Shown: piece by piece, positions 1-8,274 of the stretch
How positions within the stretch are numbered: the stretch's first letter is position 1
How the letters are laid out: every line of letters begins with the position of its first letter
Assembly (NCBI GenBank): GCA_016278415.1
Contig: JADQBV010000291.1
Coordinates: 1 to 20,400 of the forward strand
Origin: Halanaerobiales bacterium
GTDB lineage: Bacteria; Bacillota_F; Halanaerobiia; Halanaerobiales; DTU029
Direction: 5' to 3'
Length of the DNA stretch: 20,400 nucleotides
Notes under the pieces: generated by a model
Databases searched by the model: none
The model's input: the letters and a program-made list of their open reading frames with translations, nothing else
Told to the model about the DNA's origin: nothing
Translations under genes and position numbers: made by a program

Positions 1-3000
1 CAACTACACGATCTACATTCTTTATCCTAAAATCCTCTTCAACTCTTTCTCCATTATCCAGAGCTGGTTGAACAATTTTTAGCAGTTCTCGTATATCCAT
101 AGTGTTTTCTATACCATGATCTTGTTTAATCTGACAATAGGTACCAACCTCTGGGGATACCTCAGGTTTATATAGAATATTTGAATAATCAATTCCTTTT
201 GCTTTCCAATGTTCTATTGCCGTATCTCTCTTTAATCTATCAACACTACCAATCATTTCATCTATTGTTCTAAAGCCAAGCTTGGCCATTTCTTCACGCA
301 TATTTTGAGCTATAAATTTCATAAAATTAACAACATACTCAGGTTTCCCAGCAAATTTCTTTCTTAATTTAGGGTTCTGAGTTGCAACCCCTACCGGGCA
401 GGTATCAAGATTACATACTCTCATCATGATACATCCCAATGTTACAAGTGGGGCTGTAGCAAAACCATATTCTTCAGCGCCTAATAAAGCGGCTACTGCT
501 AGATCCTTACCTGTCATAATTTTACCATCAGTCTCTAATCTTACACGACTGCGTAAATTGTTTAAGACAAGGGTTTGATGAGTTTCTGCCAGTCCTAATT
601 CCCAGGGTAGTCCAGCATGTCTAATACTAGTTCTGGGAGAAGCGCCGGTCCCACCATCATACCCACTAATTAAGATTACATCAGCCTTACCTTTTGCTAC
701 TCCAGCAGCAATAGTACCAACACCAACTTCAGATACCAATTTAACATTAATTCTTGCCTCACGGTTGGCATTTTTTAAATCATGTATTAATTCAGCCAGA
801 TCTTCAATTGAATAAATATCATGGTGTGGTGGTGGTGATATCAATCCTACCCCTGGTGTTGTTCCTCTAACTTCAGCAATCCAAGGATAAACCTTCTTTC
901 CAGGGAGTTGACCACCCTCTCCAGGTTTTGCACCCTGAGCCATCTTAATCTGTATCTCCTGAGCATTTGCTAGGTAATTTGAAGTTACACCAAATCTTCC
1001 AGATGCCACCTGCTTAATAGCACTACACTTTGAATCACCATTTTCATCAGGAACAAAGCGTACTGGGTCTTCTCCACCTTCACCAGTATTACTTTTGCCA
1101 CCAATACGGTTCATAGCAATAGCTAAGGCTTCATGAGCCTCTTTACTAATAGAACCATAAGACATTGCACCAGTCTTAAATCTTTTACAGATTGATTCGA
1201 CTGATTCAACTTCATCAAGAGGCACTGCTTCATCAAGATAATCCAAGTTCAGCTGACCACGCAAAGTAGTCATTCCTTCTGACTGATCATTTATCAAAGA
1301 TGTATATTCCTTAAATAAAGAATAATCTCCTTCTCGGCAAGCTCGTTGCAACAAGTAAATACTCTTAGGATTAAATAGATGTTCTTCACCATCTTTTCTC
1401 CAATTAAAAGTGCTACCAGATTCTAAGGAATTATTATTACTATCAGTTTCAATTGAATAATATGCCTCTGTATGTCTCATAACTGACTCTTTAGCAATTT
1501 CATCAAGTCCAATTCCACCTATTCTTGACGGAGTTCTGCTAAAGTATTTATCTATAACAGTTTGATTTATACCAATAGCCTCAAAGATTTGTGCTCCTCT
1601 ATAACTTTGAATCGTTGAAATTCCCATTTTAGCCATAACCTTAACTATACCTTTTGTTGAAGCCTTTAGATATTTTACCACAGCTTTAGCGTAGCTTGTA
1701 TCTGTTAGTAAGCCTCCAGATATTAAATCATCTATAGACTCAAAGGCTAAATATGGATTAACTGCATCAACTCCATATCCAAGCAATAGACAAAAGTGGT
1801 GTACTTCCCGAGGTTCTCCAGATTCTAGTATAATACTTACAGATGTTCTTTTACCATTTCTAATCAAATGATGATGTAAGCCTGCTACTGCTAGTAATGC
1901 AGGTATAGGCGCATAAGACTCATCTGTATCCTTATCTGATAAAACAAGTATATTAATACCACTATCAATTAATTTATCTGCATTTGCAAACAAGTCTTCC
2001 ATTGCCGCTTCCATACCTTTACCCTCGTCTTCTGCTCTAAACAAGATAGGTAATTTCGCCGTTTTAAAACCCTCTCTATCAACATTAATTAACTTAGCTA
2101 ACTGTGAATTAGTAATAATTGGAGAACTTAGATTTATTTGCCTACAACTTTCAGGTAATGGATTAATCAAATTACCTTCAGAGCCAATATTAGTATTTGT
2201 TGCTGTAATTATTTCCTCTCTTATTGAATCAATAGGAGGATTTGTAACCTGTGCAAATAATTGTTTAAAATAATTATATAATAGTTGTGATTTATCTGAT
2301 AAAACTGCTAAGGAAGAATCAATACCCATAGCTCCTATAGGGTCAACGCCATTTTTAGCCATAGGAATTAGTACTTTACGTAAATCTTCATAAGTATATC
2401 CAAATGCTTTTTGTAGTTTTATAACCCCTTGATGATCTAATTTCTGAATATCTGATGATTTATTCTTAAAAGAATCTGCTATATCCTCCAATTTAATATG
2501 ATGTTCTTCTAGCCATTCTTGATATGGATGTTCAGTAGATATTCTACTTTTAAGTTCCTCATCATTTACTATTGTACCTTTTTCTGTATCAATTAGTAAC
2601 ATCTTACCAGGTTGTAATCGTTGTTTACTGACAATTTTATCTTCAGGTAGATCAAGAACCCCAACTTCAGATGCAAGAACAACCATATCATCTTCTGTTA
2701 CATAGTATCTAGATGGACGTAATCCATTCCTATCTAAAACAGCACCTACCTGAACGCCATCTGTAAATGCCATTGCTGCAGGGCCATCCCATGGTTCCAT
2801 CAAGCAACTATGATATTCGTAAAAGGCTTTTTTGTTTTTATCCATCTGTTTATGTTTATCCCATGGTTCTGGAATCATCATCATAACAGCATGGGGGAGT
2901 GATCTTCCTGATAATGTAAGAAATTCAAGTGCATTATCAAACATCGCAGAATCACTTCCATCAGGATTTATAATAGGATATATCGAATTTAAATCTTTTG

Positions 3001-3835
3001 TAAACATATCTGTTTCTATTAAAGATTGACGGGCACGCATCCAGTTAACATTGCCCCTCATTGTATTAATTTCACCATTATGAATAATATACCGGTTTGG
3101 ATGAGCCCTTTCCCAACTTGGGAAAGTATTAGTACTAAATCGAGAATGTACTAAAGCAATAGCAGTCTCCAAATTTTTATTATTCAAATCAGGAAAGAAA
3201 CCTTCAAGTTGTTCAGGCATTAACATCCCTTTATAGACGATAGTTCTATGTGAAAGACTTGCAATATATAACTTGCTTTCTAAAGAAGAATTACGTATTG
3301 TGTTTTCAGCTCTTTTACCTATAACATATAATTTTCTCTCAAAGTCCATATCATTTTCAATATTTTTATCTCTTTTTATGAATACCTGACTCATAAAAGG
3401 CATACAAGCCCGTGCAGTATCCCCTATTTCCTTATCATTAATCGGTAGATTACGCCATCCTAGTAAAGTCTGACCTTCTTCTGCCACTATTGTCTCAAAA
3501 CTTTCTTTGCACTTTTTACGCTCTAATTCATCCTGTGGTAAAAAGACCATTCCAACTCCATATTGTCCTATTTCAGGTAATGAAAATCCTAGTTTAACTG
3601 CCTCTTTTTCAAAAAACCTATGTGGCAGTTGTATTAATATTCCTGCACCGTCACCAGTATTAGGTTCACTACCAGTTGCCCCTCTATGTGCAAGATTAAC
3701 CAATATTTCTAATGCCTGATGAACGGTCTGATGAGATTTTCTTCCTTTAATATTAGCAACAAAACCCATTCCACATGCATCATGTTCAAACTGTGGATCA
3801 TAAAGTCCCTGTTTTTCTGGTATTTTATTAAACAT
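1..3835 (-). CDS. gltB: Glutamate synthase (GOGAT) large subunit, 3' end outside window
   Basis: Glutamate synthase alpha/large chain. It releases ammonia from glutamine at an N-terminal amidotransferase domain and channels it to an FMN centre, where 2-oxoglutarate becomes glutamate. About 1278 residues are visible of the roughly 1500 usual; the C-terminal end runs off the window. The N-terminus has a 20-residue propeptide and then HDACGMGF, so Cys21 is the expected N-terminal nucleophile after self-processing. [14 protein letters not shown] and [11 protein letters not shown] mark the rest of the glutaminase domain. The synthase domain shows [26 protein letters not shown] and [11 protein letters not shown]. 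The 3Fe-4S motif Cys-x5-Cys-x4-Cys ([13 protein letters not shown]) lies at about 398-433. The frame holds at every point I checked, so no frameshift is seen. An AAGGAAGG ribosome site precedes the ATG. No small subunit (gltD) lies upstream; whether one follows cannot be seen. Confidence 0.97.
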   Translation of the reverse strand, partial: MFNKIPEKQGLYDPQFEHDACGMGFVANIKGRKSHQTVHQALEILVNLAHRGATGSEPNTGDGAGILIQLPHRFFEKEAVKLGFSLPEIGQYGVGMVFLPQDELERKKCKESFETIVAEEGQTLLGWRNLPINDKEIGDTARACMPFMSQVFIKRDKNIENDMDFERKLYVIGKRAENTIRNSSLESKLYIASLSHRTIVYKGMLMPEQLEGFFPDLNNKNLETAIALVHSRFSTNTFPSWERAHPNRYIIHNGEINTMRGNVNWMRARQSLIETDMFTKDLNSIYPIINPDGSDSAMFDNALEFLTLSGRSLPHAVMMMIPEPWDKHKQMDKNKKAFYEYHSCLMEPWDGPAAMAFTDGVQVGAVLDRNGLRPSRYYVTEDDMVVLASEVGVLDLPEDKIVSKQRLQPGKMLLIDTEKGTIVNDEELKSRISTEHPYQEWLEEHHIKLEDIADSFKNKSSDIQKLDHQGVIKLQKAFGYTYEDLRKVLIPMAKNGVDPIGAMGIDSSLAVLSDKSQLLYNYFKQLFAQVTNPPIDSIREEIITATNTNIGSEGNLINPLPESCRQINLSSPIITNSQLAKLINVDREGFKTAKLPILFRAEDEGKGMEAAMEDLFANADKLIDSGINILVLSDKDTDESYAPIPALLAVAGLHHHLIRNGKRTSVSIILESGEPREVHHFCLLLGYGVDAVNPYLAFESIDDLISGGLLTDTSYAKAVVKYLKASTKGIVKVMAKMGISTIQSYRGAQIFEAIGINQTVIDKYFSRTPSRIGGIGLDEIAKESVMRHTEAYYSIETDSNNNSLESGSTFNWRKDGEEHLFNPKSIYLLQRACREGDYSLFKEYTSLINDQSEGMTTLRGQLNLDYLDEAVPLDEVESVESICKRFKTGAMSYGSISKEAHEALAIAMNRIGGKSNTGEGGEDPVRFVPDENGDSKCSAIKQVASGRFGVTSNYLANAQEIQIKMAQGAKPGEGGQLPGKKVYPWIAEVRGTTPGVGLISPPPHHDIYSIEDLAELIHDLKNANREARINVKLVSEVGVGTIAAGVAKGKADVILISGYDGGTGASPRTSIRHAGLPWELGLAETHQTLVLNNLRSRVRLETDGKIMTGKDLAVAALLGAEEYGFATAPLVTLGCIMMRVCNLDTCPVGVATQNPKLRKKFAGKPEYVVNFMKFIAQNMREEMAKLGFRTIDEMIGSVDRLKRDTAIEHWKAKGIDYSNILYKPEVSPEVGTYCQIKQDHGIENTMDIRELLKIVQPALDNGERVEEDFRIKNVDRVV

Positions 3836-3925
3836 ACTACATCCTTCCTTCTCATAATATATTCCCAGATTATATTATTTTAAAGCATACTTTTCTAAAC
3901 TCTAAATAAATTCTAAGTACTATCT

Positions 3926-3954
3926 AGTATAGATTCAAAATCGTCTAATGTAAA
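3926..3954 (-). promoter_or_regulatory. Probable sigma-A promoter of gltB
   Basis: On the minus strand TTTACA (3949-3954) is followed after exactly 17 bases by TATACT (3926-3931), a near-consensus -35/-10 pair. Transcription would start near 3919, giving a leader of about 84 bases before the gltB ATG at 3835. A TGTATACA palindrome lies about 22 bases upstream of the -35 box, and an inverted repeat straddles it. Confidence 0.6.
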
Positions 3955-3967
3955 CTATTTGACGATT
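3939..3967. promoter_or_regulatory. Inverted repeat straddling the gltB -35 box
   Basis: AATCGTC (3939-3945) and its exact reverse complement GACGATT (3961-3967) are separated by 15 bases. The arms are centred 22 bases apart, about two helical turns, and the -35 hexamer lies between them. This geometry suits a dimeric regulator that blocks or recruits RNA polymerase. Which protein would bind is unknown; the divergent IclR-type regulator is the nearest candidate. Confidence 0.4.
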
Positions 3968-3975
3968 AATATCCC

Positions 3976-3983
3976 TGTATACA
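3976..3983. promoter_or_regulatory. TGTATACA palindrome, putative FCD-GntR operator 1
   Basis: Perfect 8-base palindrome just upstream of the gltB -35 box. FCD-type GntR regulators typically bind short palindromes built around GTATAC. The same octamer recurs at 4037 and 6154, always in intergenic DNA near the regulator genes. Assignment to the GntR gene at 5258-5953 is inference. Confidence 0.45.
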
Positions 3984-4036
3984 CGGATACTTACTTAAAA
4001 CTGCTTAAATTTTTGGCTTTATCTTATATTAATCCA

Positions 4037-4044
4037 TGTATACA
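4037..4044. promoter_or_regulatory. TGTATACA palindrome, putative FCD-GntR operator 2
   Basis: Second perfect copy of the octamer between gltB and iclR. Its start is 61 bases from the first copy, close to six helical turns, so both sites face the same side of the DNA. That arrangement is compatible with cooperative binding or a small loop. Confidence 0.45.
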
Positions 4045-4263
4045 AGTATATTATGAGATAGTCCTCTTACTTTAAACTAAAAAATATATTAATATTAAAG
4101 ATAGGAATTAATGTTATATAAATATATAATATTTCTATAGTTATATAATATAAAGGTTATTATTAAAGCATATATTTTCTTTTTGAAGAAGTTAGAATTG
4201 TTTGAATAATTATCTTTTAACAATAGTCTATAAGTAAGATACTTAGTAAAATTAAACAATAAT

Positions 4264-4312
4264 GGTTCTTCAAAGGTTCTTCGCCATTTTAAGCTGACGG
4301 AAAATGTCTAGG
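4264..4312. repeat. ISL3-like terminal sequence, possible element remnant
   Basis: GGTTCTTC occurs twice in quick succession (4264-4271 and 4275-4282). The second copy continues as GCCATTTTAAGCTGACGG, and CATTTT (4285-4290) is mirrored by AAAATG (4301-4306). The stretch resembles the sequence at 8411 (GGTTCTTC, CCAT, TTA and ATGTC in the same order). From memory, GGTTCTTC-type ends are typical of ISL3-family insertion sequences. No transposase or second end is present, so at most this is a solo end or decayed copy. Confidence 0.35.
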
Positions 4313-4367
4313 AATACTATCAAGGGTAATAGATAAGAAACATAATAATAGATAAGAGGGGATCATT

Positions 4368-5135
4368 TTGAAAAAATCTAATAATGTAAAATCAGTCTTA
4401 AAAGCATTAAATTTATTCAATGAATTAGTTAATAATGGAGAACCTATTTCATTAAGTTCTTTAAGTAATAAAACAGATATTAATATAAGTACAGTTTATA
4501 GATTACTCAATACAATGTCTAACATGGGGTATGTTCAACAAGATAAAAATGACCATTATTATCTTGGGCACTTTGCATATAAAATTGCTGATTTAATAAA
4601 TGATTCTTTTGATTTAAAAGAGTTTGTCCATCCATTTTTAAGAGAAGTAGTAAACTCATGTAATGAGACTGCAAATTTAACTCAATTGCATAATTATCAG
4701 GTTTTATATACTGATCAAGTAGAATCAAGTCATATGTTAAAAATAATTATAAAATCAGGAGAAATTAAACCAGCTTATTGTACAGCTGCCGGGAAGGTTT
4801 TGTTGGCTTACTTAAATAATAAGAAACTAAAAAGCTATCTTAGTAACACTAAATTTATTCAGCATAGCAAGAATACTATTACAGAACCAGCTATATTATT
4901 ACAAGTTCTTAAAATGATTAAGAAACAAAAATATGCTGTAGAAATAGAAGAATTCGAAGAGGATGTTATTGCTGTGGCAGCACCTATTATGGGTAAAAAC
5001 AAAAAACTACAAGGAGCCATCTGTGTTTCAGGACCCTGTAGTAGAATTGATTCCTTGTCATTAAAAGAAAAGTTAATACCAATCATTAAAAATAAAGCAG
5101 AAGAAATTTCATCTGCTTTATCTCAACGCTGTTAG
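4368..5135 (+). CDS. IclR-family transcriptional regulator
   Basis: Cytoplasmic DNA-binding regulator of 255 residues, the normal IclR length. Residues about 5-60 form the winged helix-turn-helix, with recognition helix around ISTVYRLLNTM (40-50) and a wing ending GYVQQDKNDHYYLG. Residues about 85-250 form the GAF-like effector domain, with AYCTAAGKVLLA (137-148) and EDVIAVAAPIMG typical of the family. The start is TTG, supported by the ribosome site AGAGGGGA just upstream; no in-frame ATG fits better. It is the only plus-strand gene here, divergent from gltB and convergent with the GntR gene. IclR proteins usually sense small organic acids and often control the divergent neighbour, so control of gltB or of itself is plausible. 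The ligand cannot be read from the sequence. Confidence 0.92.
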   Translation: MKKSNNVKSVLKALNLFNELVNNGEPISLSSLSNKTDINISTVYRLLNTMSNMGYVQQDKNDHYYLGHFAYKIADLINDSFDLKEFVHPFLREVVNSCNETANLTQLHNYQVLYTDQVESSHMLKIIIKSGEIKPAYCTAAGKVLLAYLNNKKLKSYLSNTKFIQHSKNTITEPAILLQVLKMIKKQKYAVEIEEFEEDVIAVAAPIMGKNKKLQGAICVSGPCSRIDSLSLKEKLIPIIKNKAEEISSALSQRC

Positions 5136-5235
5136 TAACTCACTCAATTACTTAGTCTCTATGTCTATTACTTATTAATTAACTTACTTAATCAATTACC
5201 TTACTAACTCCGTTTCGTACTCGCTTAAGGTAAAT

Positions 5236-5278
5236 GAACAAGTGATACCCAAGCCAATTACTCCGGGGTATCTTGTTC
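5236..5278. terminator. Hairpin between convergent iclR and gntR, possible bidirectional terminator
   Basis: GAACA-agt-GATACCC (5236-5250) pairs with GGGTATC-t-TGTTC (5266-5278) around a 15-base loop, giving 12 paired bases with a small internal bulge. It lies where the two genes converge and includes the last codons and stop of gntR. Neither strand has a good U-run directly after it, so it may act as an mRNA 3'-end stabiliser rather than a strong intrinsic terminator. Confidence 0.5.
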
Positions 5279-5953
5279 CTTATTAAATACTGTTAAAATA
5301 CTTTTCCATGCAGCGTATATGTGTTTTTTGGCAAGTTCCTGTGCTAGATCTGAGTTCCCATCTGCAATTGCAGTAGCTAATTCTCTATGCTCTTTTAAAA
5401 ACTCTTGCATTCTACCTTTTTGTGCAAAACTACTTGATCTAAATCTTGTAGCCTGTTCAAATAAGCTATCCAAAAATTTATCAAGCCACTTATTATTTGA
5501 AGCCTCTTTAATAATAGTATGAAAAGCTATATCGACATTAATACATCCCTTTTGGTCTTCTTCTAAGATACATTTTTCAATTTTCTCTGTATACTCCTCT
5601 AGTTTCTCAATTTGTTCATCAGTAATATTTTTAGCAGCCAAATATGCCGCTAATCCTTCTAACTCCATTCTTAATTGAAAAATATCATCAATTTCTTTCT
5701 TTGTTTCAACACCTGCTACAAACACTCCATGTTGAGGTATTATATTAATTAACTCCTCTAATTCCAACATTCTAAAGGCTTCACGTACAGGTGTGCGACT
5801 TACATTTAGTTGATCAGCAATTTCAACTTCAGTAATTTTCTCCCCAGTTGTCATATTTCCCTTTAAAATTGCGTCCTTTAAAACCCTGTAAACCTGTTTT
5901 CTTAATGGTTCGTAACTGTAAGAATCTATATTCTTCAAATTAAATTTATCCAT
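5258..5953 (-). CDS. GntR-family (FadR/FCD subfamily) transcriptional regulator
   Basis: 231-residue DNA-binding regulator. Residues about 14-80 form the GntR winged helix-turn-helix, with EVEIADQLNVSRTPVREAFRMLE as the conserved core and QHGVFVAGV as the wing. Residues about 87-222 form the all-helical FCD ligand domain. Its metal/ligand pocket residues are visible as Asp141 and His145 (DIAFH), His189 (EHREL) and His211 (KKHI), so a metal-bound organic acid ligand is likely. I chose ATG at 5953; an in-frame GTG at 5965 directly abuts the AAGGAA ribosome site and is too close. A good promoter lies at 6003-6031. The gene follows citrate synthase after 241 bases. Targets are inferred to be the TGTATACA sites near gltB and upstream of this gene; the ligand is unknown. 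Confidence 0.93.
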   Translation of the reverse strand: MDKFNLKNIDSYSYEPLRKQVYRVLKDAILKGNMTTGEKITEVEIADQLNVSRTPVREAFRMLELEELINIIPQHGVFVAGVETKKEIDDIFQLRMELEGLAAYLAAKNITDEQIEKLEEYTEKIEKCILEEDQKGCINVDIAFHTIIKEASNNKWLDKFLDSLFEQATRFRSSSFAQKGRMQEFLKEHRELATAIADGNSDLAQELAKKHIYAAWKSILTVFNKEQDTPE

Positions 5954-6002
5954 ATCTCTTAACACTTCCTTATTAATTAATATATTTTATATTAATACTA
6001 TA

Positions 6003-6031
6003 ATTATAACATATACTATACCACTATCCAA
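6003..6031 (-). promoter_or_regulatory. Probable sigma-A promoter of the gntR gene
   Basis: Minus-strand TTGGAT (6026-6031), a 17-base spacer, then a perfect TATAAT (6003-6008). The predicted start near 5996 leaves a leader of about 43 bases before the ATG at 5953. It would let the regulator be made independently of the citrate synthase transcript. Confidence 0.6.
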
Positions 6032-6148
6032 TGTATTAGTTATTTACATATAATCATGTATATATCTAATATAATACATTATAATTTACAAGATGCTTAT
6101 ATAAGTATAAATAAAAATAGGTAAATATAAAATAGTATTTGCTTAATC

Positions 6149-6166
6149 ATACATGTATACATGTAT
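6149..6166. promoter_or_regulatory. 18-base perfect palindrome with TGTATACA core, putative operator 3
   Basis: ATACATGTATACATGTAT reads identically on both strands. Its centre (6154-6161) is the same TGTATACA octamer found twice beside gltB. It lies between the end of citrate synthase and gntR, about 120 bases upstream of the gntR -35 box. Autoregulation by the FCD-GntR protein is the natural guess, though the distance is long for simple repression. It has no U-run after it on the minus strand, so a terminator role is unlikely. Confidence 0.5.
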
Positions 6167-6194
6167 TAAAAAATATAGATAAAAACGATAACTT

Positions 6195-7457
6195 CTATTG
6201 ATTAGGAATAATTTCTTCTTCAGAATCTATTATAATATGTCTAGTTCCAATCCCGTCATATAATTGATTAGGCCTAAAAATACGATTTTTAGCCTCCATA
6301 TGTTCTACCCAATGAGAAACCCAACCCATTATTCTACCTAAAGCAAAAATAGTCGTAAAATACTTAGCCTCAATACCCATAGCTTGTAAAACTAAACCTG
6401 ACCAAAAATCAACATTAGGGTATATATTTTTACCTGCTAAACGATCAATCACAACTTCCTCAACCTTTATTGCTATGTCATATAATTTTTTTAACTCATT
6501 ATCTACTTCAATAATACTATCCTGACCAAATATTAATGGTAATATATTATTTTTAATAAATAAAGACCTAGGGTCATATGTTTTATATACACGATGACCA
6601 ATTCCCATGATTTTTTCCTTATTATCAAGTTTATTATCAACATAGTTAAGAACATTATCAGGTGAGCCTATTTCTTTTAACATCATCATTACACTTTCAT
6701 TAGCACCACCATGCAAAGGTCCAGAAAGAGAATTAATAGCAGAAGCAATTGATGCATAAATACTGGCTTGTGAAGAACCGACAGCCCTAACAGAAAAAGT
6801 GCTATTATTCATCGTGTGGTCGGCATGTAAGATTAAAATCTTCTCAAAGATCTTTACCCATTTTGTCTCCATAGCTAACTTTTGATTAAAAACATATAAA
6901 CAATATTGAGCATAGGAATCGAATTTTTTATCTTTAGTAAACTTAGTGTCGTCATTCATAAAAACCCCTATAATACTAGGTAGCTTTGCAATCAAATGAA
7001 GGCTACGGTGTAAATTTGCATTATAATTTGTTACTTGAAAAGATTTATGATCCTTAGCTTGTAACAACAAAACACTTGCGCCTAGCATATACATGGGATG
7101 AAGGTCTTTATCCATCTCAGTAATTACTTTGCTGATACTACAATCTAAATCAATGTTCTCTAGTAATTCTTTCTGCCATCCTATTCGCTCTTCATGTAAT
7201 GGCAAATCACCATTTAGTAGTAGAAAACATACATCTTCATAAGAACAGTGCTCTGCTAATTCCTGTACTGGGTAACCTCGATATGTAAGCAAACCATTCT
7301 TACCATCAATATGACTAATGCTAGATTTAATAACAGGTACTCCCGCTAAACCAGGGTAGTATCCCTTTTCCATTAAAGTAAAAATCAGTTGTGTATATTG
7401 TTCTTTCAACTCTGGATTTTTTAATTCAGATAATAATTCCTGTATTTTATACTTCAT
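6195..7457 (-). CDS. gltA: Citrate synthase
   Basis: Condenses acetyl-CoA and oxaloacetate to citrate, the entry to 2-oxoglutarate and glutamate. 420 residues, a normal type-I length. Catalytic and substrate residues are visible: His214 (LHADHTMNNSTF), His249 (SGPLHGGANE), His288 with the following Arg (GIGHRVYKTYDPR), and catalytic Asp350 (YPNVDFWSG). The C-terminus has GWVSHWVEHMEAKNRIFRP. I chose ATG at 7457, 11 bases after AAGGAG; an in-frame GTG at 7469 overlaps the ribosome site. It follows the upstream GNAT-like gene by 37 bases, so the two are probably co-transcribed. A 2-methylcitrate synthase cannot be excluded from motifs alone, but no other methylcitrate-cycle gene is nearby, and glutamate synthase with two regulators points to citrate for glutamate supply. 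The symbol could equally be citZ. Confidence 0.95.
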   Translation of the reverse strand: MKYKIQELLSELKNPELKEQYTQLIFTLMEKGYYPGLAGVPVIKSSISHIDGKNGLLTYRGYPVQELAEHCSYEDVCFLLLNGDLPLHEERIGWQKELLENIDLDCSISKVITEMDKDLHPMYMLGASVLLLQAKDHKSFQVTNYNANLHRSLHLIAKLPSIIGVFMNDDTKFTKDKKFDSYAQYCLYVFNQKLAMETKWVKIFEKILILHADHTMNNSTFSVRAVGSSQASIYASIASAINSLSGPLHGGANESVMMMLKEIGSPDNVLNYVDNKLDNKEKIMGIGHRVYKTYDPRSLFIKNNILPLIFGQDSIIEVDNELKKLYDIAIKVEEVVIDRLAGKNIYPNVDFWSGLVLQAMGIEAKYFTTIFALGRIMGWVSHWVEHMEAKNRIFRPNQLYDGIGTRHIIIDSEEEIIPNQ

Positions 7458-7494
7458 AATATAACTCACTCCTTAAAGGCTACTTGCATAAAGA

Positions 7495-8274
7495 TTATAT
7501 AATCTTATGCTCTAAAAAAAATATATCTTCCCAGCAATATTTTAATAAAACTTGATCTAGATAATCGACAGTATTAAAGTCAAGGTCATGGAAAAATTTC
7601 TTAGGTCCATTTGGAAAACTAGTATTTGAACCAGCAATAATTGATATCCCTTTAAATTTATTATTTTTAGCAAATTCAACAACCTGATTAATTAAGGATG
7701 GTCGATAATCGTAAAAAAGATGAGGAAAGTTGTTTAAGCAGGTTATAAACAAATAATCTTTTCTTTTTTCAGGCAGCATATATATACAATTATCTTCTCT
7801 AATAAATTCAATTAAAGCTACTGGCTTTTCTTTTTTATATGCTATAAAACCGCTTAGTTGATTTGTTAGTTTACTCTGTTCCTTCAGCCATTTTACTTTT
7901 TTGGGGAAATCATCTTTCATCATTCCAGAAGAACATATATCAGCAAGTCCACTTATGTTTGAATTAATAGGTCTTATTATATCAGGTTCTCTTATTGGTA
8001 ATTGTGTATACTTTTCACCACCTGCTAGTGGACCCTTTAGTTGAAATGTTATAAATAATTCTTCAGTAGTAGCTGGATAAACCATCTTAATATTATCTAC
8101 AATTATAGTATCCGGAAGAAATAATTTGTAATCATAAATTTTCTTCGACTCTCCATCAATAAAGTGTTCTTTATATTTAAAACCTAATAAATTTGCCAAT
8201 TCTTCGGCGTTCTGACCAAAGTAACGTGTCCCAAAACATTGATGATTAAGGTGATAATAGTAGACATATTTCAT
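7495..8274 (-). CDS. Putative thioredoxin-like / GNAT-like fusion protein, function unknown
   Basis: 259 residues, cytoplasmic, no signal peptide or membrane segment. Residues 1 to about 75 look like a small thioredoxin-like fold: YYYHLNHQC then a helix QNAEELANLLGF, a second strand and a Leu-Pro turn (LFLPDTIIVDN), with a single Cys13 (CFGT) where thioredoxins have CxxC. Residues about 120-245 resemble a GNAT acyltransferase: strands SGFIAYKKEKPVALIEF and YLFITCLNN, a helix INQVVEFAKNNKFKGISIIAG, and the closing FFHDLDFNTVDYLDQVLLKY. The usual acetyl-CoA pyrophosphate loop (R/Q-x-x-G-x-G/A) is not recognisable, so acetyltransferase activity is doubtful. Bacillus YoaP-type proteins combine the same two folds in the other order, as I remember them. 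ATG at 8274 follows AAGGGGAG. It heads a probable two-gene unit with citrate synthase. No firm function. Confidence 0.8.
   Translation of the reverse strand: MKYVYYYHLNHQCFGTRYFGQNAEELANLLGFKYKEHFIDGESKKIYDYKLFLPDTIIVDNIKMVYPATTEELFITFQLKGPLAGGEKYTQLPIREPDIIRPINSNISGLADICSSGMMKDDFPKKVKWLKEQSKLTNQLSGFIAYKKEKPVALIEFIREDNCIYMLPEKRKDYLFITCLNNFPHLFYDYRPSLINQVVEFAKNNKFKGISIIAGSNTSFPNGPKKFFHDLDFNTVDYLDQVLLKYCWEDIFFLEHKII

Larger units (their letters stand above)
3836..4367. other. Divergent intergenic region between gltB and iclR
   Basis: 532 very AT-rich bases without a gene, separating two divergent genes. It holds a good minus-strand promoter for gltB, two TGTATACA palindromes 61 bases apart, a 7-base inverted repeat around the gltB -35 box, and an ISL3-end-like sequence near iclR. 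I found no convincing -35/-10 pair for the plus-strand iclR gene. There is no tRNA or riboswitch-like structure that I can recognise. Confidence 0.7.

Noticed and set aside
1..3835. A frameshift or stop in gltB
   Set aside because: Motifs at the N-terminus, around 3062, around 1930 and at the 3Fe-4S cluster (398-433) all lie in the same frame as the ATG at 3835, so the gene appears intact up to the window edge.
5136..5215. CTTA/ACTTA-rich stretch after iclR as a possible tandem repeat
   Set aside because: The units are irregular in spacing and sequence; it looks like simple low-complexity AT-rich DNA rather than an array.
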